A stretch of DNA of 64,000 nt from Desulfosoma caldarium (lineage in GTDB: Bacteria > Desulfobacterota > Syntrophobacteria > Syntrophobacterales > DSM-9756). The notes below the pieces were generated by a model. The model made no database searches, had not been told where the DNA came from, and saw only the letters and a program-made list of their open reading frames with translations. The position numbers were made by a program, and so were the translations under genes. The stretch spans positions 62,001 to 126,000 of the forward strand of contig NZ_RJVA01000009.1 in NCBI RefSeq assembly GCF_003751385.1, read 5' to 3'. Positions 1 to 8,696 of this stretch are shown piece after piece (the first letter of the stretch is position 1; every line of letters starts with the position of its first letter).

Positions 1-29
1 TGGGGGGGAAACCTCAAACAGAGGAAGCT

Positions 30-431
30 ATGAAGCTGGAAGAGATCATGACGCGCAAACTGGAGTCCATTTCCTCGGACGCCACCGTCTACGAAGCCCT
101 GGAAAAAATGGTGGGCAAACGCATCCGCTCCCTCCTGGTGCGCGCTTCCCATGACGCGGAAACGGATGGCGTGGTCACGGCTCGGGACGTAGTGTTCAAG
201 GTCCTGGTCAAGGGGCTCAATCCCCTCAAGGTCCGTGTGGGCGACATCGCCTGTCGACCTTTGCGATGCGTTTCCAAGGATGAGAGTGTGCAAAACGTGG
301 CCGCCCTGATGGAACAGACCAATGTGGCACGTGTCTTCATCTGCGACCAGGAAAAGATCGTCGGCGTCGTGGCCCTCATGGACATCATGCAAGCCGCACT
401 CATCGACCGGGCGAGGAACGCTCATGTTTAA
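30..431 (+). CDS. CBS-domain protein (two CBS motifs)
   Basis: A 133-residue protein made almost entirely of a tandem CBS pair (about residues 4-60 and 70-125). Such Bateman modules bind adenine nucleotides and usually regulate a partner. It opens with the typical MKLEEIMTRKL and has the repeat-2 pattern VARVFICDQEKIVGVVALMD. A GAGGAAG ribosome site lies a few bases before the ATG. Its last codons overlap the start of the PhoU-like gene by 8 bases, so the two are probably translationally coupled, and a PiT permease follows. I infer that it senses nucleotide state for the anion-transport operon; the sequence does not prove this. No other domain is present. Confidence 0.88.
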   Translation: MKLEEIMTRKLESISSDATVYEALEKMVGKRIRSLLVRASHDAETDGVVTARDVVFKVLVKGLNPLKVRVGDIACRPLRCVSKDESVQNVAALMEQTNVARVFICDQEKIVGVVALMDIMQAALIDRARNAHV

Positions 432-1050
432 AAGGTGGCTGCGCGGGTATGACAAGGAAGAGGCCGCCCTGAAGGCCATGCACGAGCATCTGCAGCTGAT
501 GTGCATGGCCAACGATGCCCTGGGCGACCTCATTCGCCGCGAGGAAACCTCCCGCGCAGAAACCATCTACGACCTGGAACGCGAAGGAGACATGGCCAGA
601 CGCCACGCCCTGTCCATCATTTTTGAAGGCGCGTTCTTGCCATATCTGAGGCCGAGCCTGTGTCGATTCGTGGAATTGGTGGATCAGGCCTTTGATACTT
701 TGGAAGACACCGCACGATTCTTTGAGCGGATTTCCTTGCATGACGCCATCGCCGATGAATGTCGCACCATCACGTCGCTCAACAAGGAGATGTGCGAAAT
801 CCTCAGGCTCGCCTTTCAACGGGCCATTCACGGCGAAGACATTCGAGAACAGGTGCTGGCCATTCGCATTTTGGAAAAACGCGTGGACGACCTCAAGGCG
901 GAGATTAACCAAAAAATCCATGACATTCCCGTCGGCGACTTCTGGCAGGGCAAATTCTACGCCGACTTCCTGGACAGCCTCACCACCTTCAGTGACCACA
1001 TCGAAGATGCCAGTGATGCCCTTTATGTGCTCACCGTGAGCTTCCGCTAG
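424..1050 (+). CDS. DUF47 / PhoU-like phosphate transport accessory protein
   Basis: About 208 residues, all-helical, starting MFKRWLRGYDKEEAAL and matching the DUF47 (TIGR00153, PhoU-related) family. Members are normally encoded beside PiT permeases and are thought to modulate them. Upstream codons in this frame also lack a stop, but the ATG at 424 overlaps the CBS gene's stop codon and gives the usual family length, so I chose it. The acidic and charged helices with the SFSDHIEDASDAL-type ending fit the PhoU fold. It ends 29 bases before the permease gene. Function in anion uptake control is inferred from family and context. Confidence 0.88.
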   Translation: MFKRWLRGYDKEEAALKAMHEHLQLMCMANDALGDLIRREETSRAETIYDLEREGDMARRHALSIIFEGAFLPYLRPSLCRFVELVDQAFDTLEDTARFFERISLHDAIADECRTITSLNKEMCEILRLAFQRAIHGEDIREQVLAIRILEKRVDDLKAEINQKIHDIPVGDFWQGKFYADFLDSLTTFSDHIEDASDALYVLTVSFR

Positions 1051-1079
1051 AGCATCCCTGACGGAGCGAGGCGAAAGCC

Positions 1080-2075
1080 ATGTGGAGAATCCTTGGTGGG
1101 CTGTTTCTGGGATGGAGTCTGGGGGCCAATCACTCCGCAAACATCTTTGGAACGGCCGTGGCCAGCGGCCTCGTGCGCTTTTCCCAAGCCCTTTGGCTGA
1201 CCGCCGCCTATGTGGTTTTGGGCGCGGTGATGGAAGGGGCCAAGTGCATGAGCACCTACGGCAAGTTAGCCCTTGTGCATGCCGACACCGCCTTCATCCT
1301 CACCCTTTCCACCGCCGTCACCATGACGATGCTGACGCGAGCTGGCGTACCAGCATCCACATCCCAAGCTCTCGTGGGGGCCATTCTGGGATGGTCCATC
1401 GTGGAGGCGTCCCCCGATTTTTCCCAGCTGACCAGAATCGTTCTGTGCTGGACTCTGACCCCCATCAGCGCTTCTCTCTCCAGCGCCTTTCTGCATCGAG
1501 CTCTGGCAAAGCTCGTCGTGGACAGGATCACATCCTTTTCCGCTCGCAACCGATTTTATTCCGTGGCGGTGCTGCTCACGGGCTGTTACGCCGCCTACGG
1601 CTTGGGGGCCAACAGTGTGGCCAACGTCACCGGGATTTATGTCACGTCGGGACTTTTGAACACCAATGTGGGGGCGATCATCGGTGGGCTGAGCATAGCC
1701 CTGGGGGTTTTGACCTACAGCGGGCGCGTCATGATGACGGTGGGCAAAGGCATCGTTCCTCTGGATCCCTTTTCGGCCATGGTTGTGGTGTTTGCCGAAG
1801 CCGTCACGTTGCATCTATTCACACAGATTGGAGTCCCCGTGTCGTCTTCGCAGGCCGTGGTGGGCGCCATCGTGGGCATAGGAGTTGCCAAGGGTTTGCA
1901 GACCATCAACATACGCGTGGTGCTTAAGATTGGCCTCGGGTGGATCTTGACCCCCGTGTGCGCCGGGGCGCTGACCCTGGCCGTTCACGCCCTGCTCATG
2001 CTTACCGGAGTGGCTTCATTGAACAGCCTTTTCGCCAAGGCGCTTGCGTTCGTAAGCCAGCTCAATCTTTGGTAA
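1080..2075 (+). CDS. PiT-family inorganic phosphate (or sulfate) permease
   Basis: A 331-residue polytopic membrane protein with the duplicated PiT signature: GANHSANIFGTAVASG near residue 16 and GANSVANVTG near residue 176, each followed by hydrophobic spans. PiT proteins are cation-coupled phosphate symporters; relatives of the CysP type carry sulfate, so phosphate versus sulfate cannot be decided here. The gene ends a CBS-DUF47-PiT operon. Its last 60 bases overlap the 3' end of the response regulator gene on the opposite strand. The chosen ATG follows GAGGCGAAAGCC and leaves no room for further N-terminal spans. Confidence 0.9.
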   Translation: MWRILGGLFLGWSLGANHSANIFGTAVASGLVRFSQALWLTAAYVVLGAVMEGAKCMSTYGKLALVHADTAFILTLSTAVTMTMLTRAGVPASTSQALVGAILGWSIVEASPDFSQLTRIVLCWTLTPISASLSSAFLHRALAKLVVDRITSFSARNRFYSVAVLLTGCYAAYGLGANSVANVTGIYVTSGLLNTNVGAIIGGLSIALGVLTYSGRVMMTVGKGIVPLDPFSAMVVVFAEAVTLHLFTQIGVPVSSSQAVVGAIVGIGVAKGLQTINIRVVLKIGLGWILTPVCAGALTLAVHALLMLTGVASLNSLFAKALAFVSQLNLW

Positions 2076-2414
2076 CATTTCCAATAGCTTGCAAGGTTTC
2101 ATCGCGTAGTCAAAGGCTCCCAGTTCCATGCCCTGAAGCCCGGATTCCACGGAGGCATGCCCGGTGAGCAAAATCACTTCCACGAGAGGCCAGCTCTTCT
2201 CGATCTCTTGAAGCACTTCAAGGCCGTCCATGCCGGGCATGCGAACATCCAAGATCACCACATCCACGGGGCGCTGCGAGAGTTTTTCCAGGGCTTCTCG
2301 TCCTCCAGAGACACCCATGGCTTCCACCTGGCGTTTTTCCAGGCGCCTCATAAGAGTTTCCAGAAAATCGGCTTCGTCGTCCGCGACCAACACGCGGTAC
2401 GGTGGGCGATTCAT
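2016..2414 (-). CDS. Stand-alone response regulator receiver
   Basis: 132 residues, a single CheY-like receiver: acidic pair at DDE (residues 12-14), phosphoacceptor Asp at VVILDV (about residue 56), and the switch Lys in MKPCK. There is no output domain. I chose the ATG at 2414 because AGGAGG lies 9 bases before it; a GTG 18 bases upstream would place that ribosome site inside the coding sequence. Just upstream on the same strand lies a broken sensor whose kinase core is missing, so this regulator has probably lost its cognate kinase; the hybrid kinase at 4410-7043 is a possible partner. The 3' end overlaps the PiT gene. Confidence 0.87.
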   Translation of the reverse strand: MNRPPYRVLVADDEADFLETLMRRLEKRQVEAMGVSGGREALEKLSQRPVDVVILDVRMPGMDGLEVLQEIEKSWPLVEVILLTGHASVESGLQGMELGAFDYAMKPCKLLEMLPKIELAYERKRLGEKAVQ

Positions 2415-2462
2415 GGAACCAGACCTCCTCACACTACGGACGTTTTGCCTTCTTACCCAAAG

Positions 2463-3386
2463 CTACCCGACGGGGGATGCACCGGGCACGTTCAACGGTA
2501 AGGTAACGATAAAGACGGCGCCCAGCACGACCACGGCAACCCCGGCCGCCAAAAGGATCAGAGCCAAGGATCGCGTCTGCAGGAACGGGAAGATACTCTT
2601 CCTGAGAATCTTCCATGACCACCAACATCCATGGGCAGTTTGGAGCCAGGTGGCCCCGACGACCATGGTGCGTTGACCGATGTCTTGCGTGATGAGGCGG
2701 GTGCCCGCGAACCACGGCAACGCAAGCATGCCCAGATTTTCCATGACGCGGCTGAGAAAACGCGAAGAGGTCTGCAGCACGTTGCGTTGATTGACCAAAA
2801 AAGCGTCGCCGAACTCTCCCGCTTGGGCCACCTTGACCATGGACTCAAAAAGATCCGTGTTCATTGTCGCCCTGAGAATCCAAAATTTTTTCTCCTCTCG
2901 CCGCATCACCGCAATGACGAAATGCGGAAAATTGCGCACTCCAAGAAAAACATCACTCATATAAATGCCGCGCAGCCGCACCGATTGAAACCATTCCGAA
3001 TCCTTGTAGTTGATTCCCTTTAGGGCATACGGGCCCGCATAGGCCACGTGGTTGCCTTGGTCGTTAATGACGCCAAGGGCCACGAAATACTTGGAGCGGT
3101 GCTGCAAGAGGCCAAAGATTTCGTATAGTTTCTCCTGCGATCGTATCTGTTCAAAGCTGTGCGTATGGGCCACGGTGTAGAGCTGTGAGATGCGCTCTTC
3201 AAAGGAGAGATCCAAGGCGTGCCGACGATCCTCCATTAGGGCCCGAAGATGATCCTCCTCTCGACGCGTTTAGGCTTGATCGAACTGATGGTACAGACGG
3301 ATCCCGACGATAAAGAGCGGCATCAGGGAAAAACTCAACATGGAGGCCAAAAGTTTCAGCCGAAGATTGGCGTACTTGTCTTCCAT
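2463..3386 (-). pseudogene. Degraded dCache membrane sensor, kinase core missing
   Basis: From the ATG at 3386 the frame reads MEDKYANLRLKLLASMLSFS and on through a first membrane span, then meets a TAA at 3270-3272. The same frame continues for about 270 residues as a typical extracytoplasmic dCache sensor of Desulfobacterota histidine kinases (for example GVINDQGNHVAYAGPY and GIYMSDVFLG) and a second membrane span ending near 2480. It then stops at 2463 with no HAMP, HisKA or ATPase region, only about 50 bases before the receiver gene. An ORF can restart at the Met near 3236, but it would lack the first membrane anchor. I read this as a nonsense mutation plus loss of the kinase core. Confidence 0.75.
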
Positions 3387-3510
3387 GGGCGTCCCACGAT
3401 CGCAGGAGAAGGCTCTCTGAGAACTCCTTGAACCTCATACCCTACCCGGGCAGTGCCGTAATCAAGGTCGGCGTCTGGACCATTTCATACAATTATTGTT
3501 TACACATTCG

Positions 3511-3920
3511 TTATCGATCAAAATAGATAGGGACGACTTCTTTCATGAGGATGTGGCCGATGGATGACGCCCATTGAATGAGTTCTTCCAGGCCTTTCAC
3601 GTCCACCTCATAGAGTTCGGTATCTTCCTGGCATACGGCCGTCAGGGTGAAGGTTTTGGAGGGCATCAAGGACGCCGTGCCAAAAAGCTCCCCCGGACCT
3701 CGAGTTTCAAAGGCGATGCCCACCGCGTCTTCCGGTTGGAATTCTCGAAGGCTCACCACTCCACTGGCCACGATGAAAAATTTTCCCGCCGTTTCCCCGC
3801 TCCTGTAGACCACATCCCCCTTTTTGTAGCTTTTCTTCTGCGTCACCTGGGTGATTTTTCCAGTTCTGCATCGCCGAAAACCAAGAAGAAACGGCATGCT
3901 TTGAGTTGGTTGATGGTCAT
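3511..3920 (-). pseudogene. Cyclic-nucleotide-binding domain protein, frameshifted
   Basis: A Crp-type cNMP-binding domain of about 135 residues with no DNA-binding domain: KKGDVVYRSGETAGKFFIVASG, then a GELFG turn. The natural N-terminus MTINQLKACRFFLVFGDAEL begins at an ATG at 3920 behind a strong GGAAGGAGGG site. It is out of frame with the rest; the frames join at a homopolymer (T-run 3855-3859 on the plus strand), where one more base would restore DAELEKITQVTQ. Either a real one-base deletion or a sequencing error explains this. The ORF from 3897 gives the wrong N-terminus. Its probable role was as a small-molecule sensor for nearby regulators. Confidence 0.7.
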
Positions 3921-4409
3921 CTTGTCTGCCCTCCTTCCGTGAAAGCTTTTAAAGCGGTTTCGTGCCGCTCACTCACCGAACGGGCCCATTGCAAAGCTTG
4001 TCCGCAAGGCGCCCTTGGCCTCGAGTGGCAAGGAATCGGCTGCCTGGCTTGGGGCAAGCTTTGCCTTTTCATGAGGCAAGAAACGCACCATTCAAGGAAA
4101 CTCCAGGATGAGGAGGCGCCCCTGGGCCAGCTCTCGGTCCGCGAACAGGGCCGCGTTTTTGCGCTTCAAGGACCTTGGGCGGCCATAAAGGCCGCCTCGA
4201 CAAGTCGGGGGCTAACCCTTTGTTCTTTTGACGCAGTGTAAAAGAACCTGACAGTTTTTCATTTTTTTCTCGCCCTCGGTGCGATGGAGGTTGACAAGTT
4301 GTGGAATTTCGCCAAATTTGGTCACGTGACTCGGGGACCCCATGACGTAGGCGGCGCAGGGCGTTCAGGAGGCCGTTCACAGAGGGCGTGGACATGAAGG
4401 GAAGAGCTC
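3921..4409 (+). other. Intergenic region, divergent promoters presumed
   Basis: 489 bases between two divergent genes. I find no convincing coding sequence; the 111-codon plus-strand ORF at 3906-4241 has no recognisable protein character. A perfect hairpin lies at 4178-4196 (GGCGGCC, five-base loop, GGCCGCC) without a T-run. A TTGACA at 4291-4296 could be a -35 box for the hybrid kinase gene, but no good -10 follows at the right spacing. Confidence 0.4.
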
Positions 4410-7043
4410 ATGCAGAGACGAAGGACGGCAATCAAGGACCAGCGCGAACCGAATAAACAAGATTTTCACCATGATAGCCCTAAAGAAGAGCTCTCCTATC
4501 AAGGCTTGGTGGAGCACATTCCCGCCGTGGTCTATTGCGACACCCTCGATGATGAGGACGGCGCCTGTTATATGAGCCCTCAGTTACACTGGATGTTGGC
4601 GGATCCGGATTCAGTTCCTGAGCCTTCACAACAATCATGGTCTGCGTGCCTGCATCCCGAAGACAGGGATAGGGTGCTTGCCGAACGACGCCGCGCTCTG
4701 AAAGAGGCTCAGCCCCTGTCTTGTGAGTATCGGCTCATCAGCCACGACGGCCAGGTTCGTTGGGTCCTGGACCAAGCCAGGGTGGTGCACGGCACCGATG
4801 GCACACGAAAGCTTCACGGCATTCTTCACGACATCACGGAAAGGAAGACCCTCGAACAATCCCAGGTTAACCGGGACGCCATTCTGCAAGCCGTCACCTA
4901 TGCCGCCGAATACTTTCTTCGGCAGTCCCGTAGCGACGTGCCCATGGAGACGGTTTTGGGCAGACTGGGCGAAGCCACACGGGCAAGTCGCGTCTACGTC
5001 TTTGAAAATTCCCTGGCCGAAGACGGCACGCTTCTTACCAGCCAGAAGTATGAATGGGCGGCGAAGGGCATCTCTTCGCAAAAAGGCAATCCCGACTTGG
5101 AAAACTTTCCCATCGTGAAAGGTGGGTTTTCCCGATGGCTCGAAACCTTTTTACAAGGCGAACCCATTCACGGCCTCATTGAAGACTTTCCCCCTTCGGA
5201 GCGCCCCGTTCTGGAAGCCCAAGGCATCATCTCTTTGGTCGCCGCCCCCATTTTCGTCAACGGAGCCCTTTGGGGGTTTATGGGCTTTGACGACTGTGTC
5301 CTTGCGAGGCGATGGACCCCCGCGGAAATCGACGCCTTAAAGACCGCGGCGCATCTTGTGGGTGCCATGGTGCAAAAACAACGCGCCGATGCCATCGTGG
5401 ATCAGGCTGCACGCCATCTGGAAGAGGAAGTGGCTAGGAAAACGGCGGAACTCAAGGAAGCCAATGCTCGGCTTTACGAAGAACTCAAGCGGCGCCGAGA
5501 GGCGCAGGCCCGTTTGGAGGAATCAGAACGACGCTACAGGGAATTGTACGAACGCAGTCGAGACGGCTACGTGCGCACGGACTTTCACGGGGTTATTTTG
5601 GAATGCAATCGCCCCTTTGCCCGCATGCTGGGATACGACGATCCCCAAGAAATTCTCGGCGTGGCGTGCCGGGACATGACGCCGCCGCAGCGCTTTGACG
5701 CCATTTCGCGAGCCATGCGCCAACAGCTCATGGATCGAGGTTTTTCCGATAAATTTGAAAAACAGCTCATTCGAAAAGACGGCTCCCTTTTGGACGTGGA
5801 AGTGCGCATGTATCTGCATCGAAGCCCCGATGGCACGCCCGATTCCATTTGGACTTTCGTTCAGGATTTGAGCGACCGCAAGCTTGCGGAGCAGGAGCGG
5901 CTTCGAGCGCAGAAACTGGAATCCTTGGGGCTTCTTGCGGGAGGCATCGCCCACGATTTCAACAACATTCTCGCAGGTATTCTCGGACACATCTCACTCA
6001 TCAAACACCTCATTGATAACGAAACCAGCACTGGCGATCGTTTGGACCACGTGGAAAAAGCATGCGTCAGAGCCCAGGAACTCACGCGCCAGTTGCTCAC
6101 CTTTGCCAAGGGCGGCGCGCCCATCAAGAAAACGGGGTCCTTGCAGGATCTGATTCGGGACTGTACGGAGTTTTCCCTGCGAGGCACGCCATCGCAAGCC
6201 CGGTTTGATCTTCCTGAGGACTTGTGGCTGGTGGACTACGATGCCACCCAAATCGGTCAGGTCCTTCAAAACCTGGTCATCAACGCTCATCAGGCCATGC
6301 CCCACGGAGGCACCGTGACCGTGGAGGCGCAAAACGTTCTTGTGGAAGCGGGTCCGGAGATGCCGTTGCGTCCCGGTCGCTATGTGGCGGTGTCCGTCCA
6401 AGATCACGGGGTCGGCATTCCCAAAGAACACATGGAAGCCATTTTCGATCCCTATTTCACCACCAAGAAAAAGGGCAGCGGCCTGGGACTTCCCACGGCC
6501 TATTCCATTGTCAAGAGGCACGATGGCCACATGACCGTGCACTCCCACCTCGGCCAAGGAACGCGCGTGACCTTTTACCTTCCGGCATCCCAGAAGGTGA
6601 CCGATGCGAGCGTCGCCCTCGAAGACCACAAACCTCTCCAGGGCACCGGGCGCATTTTGATCATGGACGATGATCCCATCGTGCGAGATGTGCTTTCGGC
6701 CATGCTGCAACATTTGGGCTTTGAGAGCGAGGCGACGGTGGAAGGCATGGAGGCCCTTGCGCGCTACCAGCAGGCCCTGGCCATAGGAAAACCTTTTGAT
6801 GGCGTCATCTTGGACTTAACGGTGCCGGGAGGCGTCGGCGGTCGGGAAGTCGTCGAAAAGCTGCAGGCCCTGGATCCTCACGTGCGCGCCGTCGCCTCCA
6901 CTGGTTACTCCAACGACCCGGTCTTGTCCCAGCCCCAAGCCTACGGCTTTCGGGCCGGCATCGCCAAACCTTACCGCATGGAAGATCTAGAAAAGGTGCT
7001 GCGCAGGGTGTTGTCGGATGGCCCTAAGCCCGCTAAAACGTAG
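4410..7043 (+). CDS. Hybrid sensor histidine kinase (PAS-GAF-PAS-HisKA-HATPase-REC)
   Basis: 877 residues, no membrane span. In order: PAS_3-type domain (about 30-148, ending GILHDITERK), GAF domain (about 165-310), coiled coil (about 325-370), second PAS (about 372-490), HisKA with the phosphorylated His in GGIAHDFNN (about 514), HATPase with DHGVGIP and GSGLGLPTAY, and a C-terminal receiver with Asp in VILDLTVPGG (about 801). All catalytic motifs are present, so it looks functional. It is a cytosolic sensor that probably phosphorylates itself and then a separate regulator; the orphan receiver at 2016-2414 is one candidate. Its 3' end overlaps the convergent chimeric pseudogene by 11 bases. 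It is the only intact kinase in a zone of broken regulators. Confidence 0.92.
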   Translation: MQRRRTAIKDQREPNKQDFHHDSPKEELSYQGLVEHIPAVVYCDTLDDEDGACYMSPQLHWMLADPDSVPEPSQQSWSACLHPEDRDRVLAERRRALKEAQPLSCEYRLISHDGQVRWVLDQARVVHGTDGTRKLHGILHDITERKTLEQSQVNRDAILQAVTYAAEYFLRQSRSDVPMETVLGRLGEATRASRVYVFENSLAEDGTLLTSQKYEWAAKGISSQKGNPDLENFPIVKGGFSRWLETFLQGEPIHGLIEDFPPSERPVLEAQGIISLVAAPIFVNGALWGFMGFDDCVLARRWTPAEIDALKTAAHLVGAMVQKQRADAIVDQAARHLEEEVARKTAELKEANARLYEELKRRREAQARLEESERRYRELYERSRDGYVRTDFHGVILECNRPFARMLGYDDPQEILGVACRDMTPPQRFDAISRAMRQQLMDRGFSDKFEKQLIRKDGSLLDVEVRMYLHRSPDGTPDSIWTFVQDLSDRKLAEQERLRAQKLESLGLLAGGIAHDFNNILAGILGHISLIKHLIDNETSTGDRLDHVEKACVRAQELTRQLLTFAKGGAPIKKTGSLQDLIRDCTEFSLRGTPSQARFDLPEDLWLVDYDATQIGQVLQNLVINAHQAMPHGGTVTVEAQNVLVEAGPEMPLRPGRYVAVSVQDHGVGIPKEHMEAIFDPYFTTKKKGSGLGLPTAYSIVKRHDGHMTVHSHLGQGTRVTFYLPASQKVTDASVALEDHKPLQGTGRILIMDDDPIVRDVLSAMLQHLGFESEATVEGMEALARYQQALAIGKPFDGVILDLTVPGGVGGREVVEKLQALDPHVRAVASTGYSNDPVLSQPQAYGFRAGIAKPYRMEDLEKVLRRVLSDGPKPAKT

Positions 7044-8342
7044 GGCTGCAGCCTGCGAAACGGCTTAGAACGCCACGGTCGCTTCCACACGAGCCATACT
7101 TTTCCATGCGGGCCAAGAGGGTTGGGCGGGAAATACCCAAGAGTCTGGCGGCATGGGTGCGGTTGCCCTTGGTCGTCTCCAAGGCGAGGCGAATCGCCCG
7201 CGCACTGAAATCGTCCACGAGGGTATCAAAAAGCCTTTCGGCCACACCGTGCCCCAACTGGTGAAGGATCCATTGGTCCAAGCAGTTCGGTCGCCTCATC
7301 GGCTTCCCTGGCCCCTCTGGGCAAATCCACGCCGTTGGGTTCTTCTCCCACCGCCCGCCGCAGGTCGACGCTTTCCAGAGGAAAACCGCAATTGAAAATG
7401 AGCGCTTTGCGGATCACGTTGGCCATCTGACGAACGTTTCCCGGCCAATCCATGGTCATCAGGCATTGCACGGCGTCTTGCGTGATTCCGGGATCGGGAA
7501 CGCCCATTTCCGCGGCACATCGGCTGAGAAAATACTCCGCCAACTGAGGAATATCCTCCCTTCGCACCCGCAAAGGCGGAAGGGTCAGGTTGACCACACT
7601 CAACCGGCAATAAAGATCGTCTCGAAAACGCCCTTCGACCACCGCCTCTTCCAGGTTTCTGTTGGTGGCCGGCATGATGCGCACATCCACAGGAATGGGG
7701 CGCCGTCCGCCCAGGCGTTCGGTGCTACGCTCCTGAAGCAGCTGCAGAAACTTGGCCTGAATGCTCACGGGCATGTCGCCAATCTCGTCCAGAAACAATG
7801 TACCGTGATGAGCCTGTTCCACCTTGCCCATGCGGCGACCCACCGCCCGGTAAAAGCTCCCTTTTCATAGCCGAACAGTTCGCTTTCGTGCAGCGTCTCC
7901 GGAATGGCCACAGAATTGATGACCAGAAACGGCCTGGAAGACCTGTGGTTATGCTGGTCGATGGCGCGAGCCACCAGTTCCTTGCCGGTCCCAGACTCAC
8001 CGCGATTGAGCACCGTGGCGTCGGTGCCGGCCACACGCCCGATGGCCTTATAGACTTCCTGCATGGCGCGGCTTCGGCCGATGTGCGGTCGGCGATGAAG
8101 AGCTCAAGGGGGTGTTTCATCTTGTTCACGAGCGTGCGCAGAGGGTTGGCGGGTTCCTGACTGAGCACCTTGCGATATTCGTGGTAGTTGATGGCGGCCA
8201 TGGGCACCAGAGGGACAAGGGTCACCGCGGCCATGAGGACGATCAATTTGCGCCGAAGAATCCGGTGTCGGTCGGCACTGCTCTCATCCACCTCAAAGCT
8301 GAACGTTGTCTTCACGCGGTGAAGCCACCGGTCCCAAAACAC
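7033..8342 (-). pseudogene. Deletion chimera: sensor-kinase N-terminus joined to sigma-54 activator, three frameshifts
   Basis: The GTG at 8342, behind GAGGAG, starts MFWDRWLHRVKTTF and a membrane span (LIVLMAAVTLVPLVPMAAI), then [10 protein letters not shown]: the N-terminus of a dCache histidine kinase. It runs straight into an NtrC-type AAA+ core ([18 protein letters not shown], Walker [23 protein letters not shown]) and a Fis helix-turn-helix (THAARLLGISRPTLLARM). Frames must change near 8085, 7848 and 7280. The missing middle is what a sensor, kinase and receiver would occupy, so a deletion between adjacent kinase and regulator genes is the simplest origin. It is unlikely to make a working activator. 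Confidence 0.75.
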
Positions 8343-8364
8343 GCTTTCACTCCTCGACGGACCG

Positions 8365-8695
8365 CTATAAAAACACCGCGCCGGACCGCAAGCGACCTTC
8401 TTCCAGTGCCTCTTTCACCGCATCCAGGATCGCCATCACGTCGTCATAGACCGTGACCTTTTTCTACACCAGATAATTGTAATATTCCTGTTCCACTCCC
8501 CCACAGACCACCAGGTCCGTCCCTTCCGAAAGAATGAGCTGACACAGATGGTCTGCGGAAGCCTGGGGCATGACCACGGTGCGTTCGTTCAGTAAACGGC
8601 CGTCCGGTCCCTGCGCGCCGACCCAGACCTCGGAGACCAAGTCAAACCGCGGAGCCACCTCCATGCCGTGAAGGGGGAATAATCACCTGGGCCAT
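8365..8695 (-). pseudogene. NifX/NifB-like Fe-Mo cluster-binding domain protein, broken
   Basis: Reassembled, it reads MAQVIIPLHGMEVAPRFDLV, then the core, CGGVEQEYYNYLV, a stop, and KKVTVYDDVMAILDAVKEAL. This is the small dinitrogenase-cofactor (COG1433) domain of about 110 residues. Two lesions are visible: an extra base in the G-run at 8673-8677 and a TAG at 8464-8466 where relatives carry Trp before KKV. Such proteins are often encoded among two-component genes in Desulfobacterota; their role there is unknown. The gene starts 2 bases after the upstream activator pseudogene's stop and ends 23 bases before the chimera, so all three formed one transcription unit. Confidence 0.7.
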
Positions 8696-8696
8696 G

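Noticed and set aside
3270-3272. TAA in the sensor read as a recoded amino acid
   Set aside because: TAA is not a known bacterial recoding codon (Sec uses TGA, Pyl uses TAG), and the kinase core is also missing.
3906-4241. A 111-codon plus-strand ORF before the hybrid kinase
   Set aside because: No ribosome site, no domain, and it overlaps the ribosome site and start of the cyclic-nucleotide sensor on the other strand.
4291-4320. TTGACA as a strong promoter of the hybrid kinase
   Set aside because: At 16-18 bases downstream there is only AAATTT-like sequence, a poor -10; kept as a remark only.
8464-8466. TAG stops (8464, 9389, 30849) as possible pyrrolysine codons
   Set aside because: They occur at Trp or Leu positions of genes that also carry frameshifts, and the many intact genes are not extended by TAG read-through.
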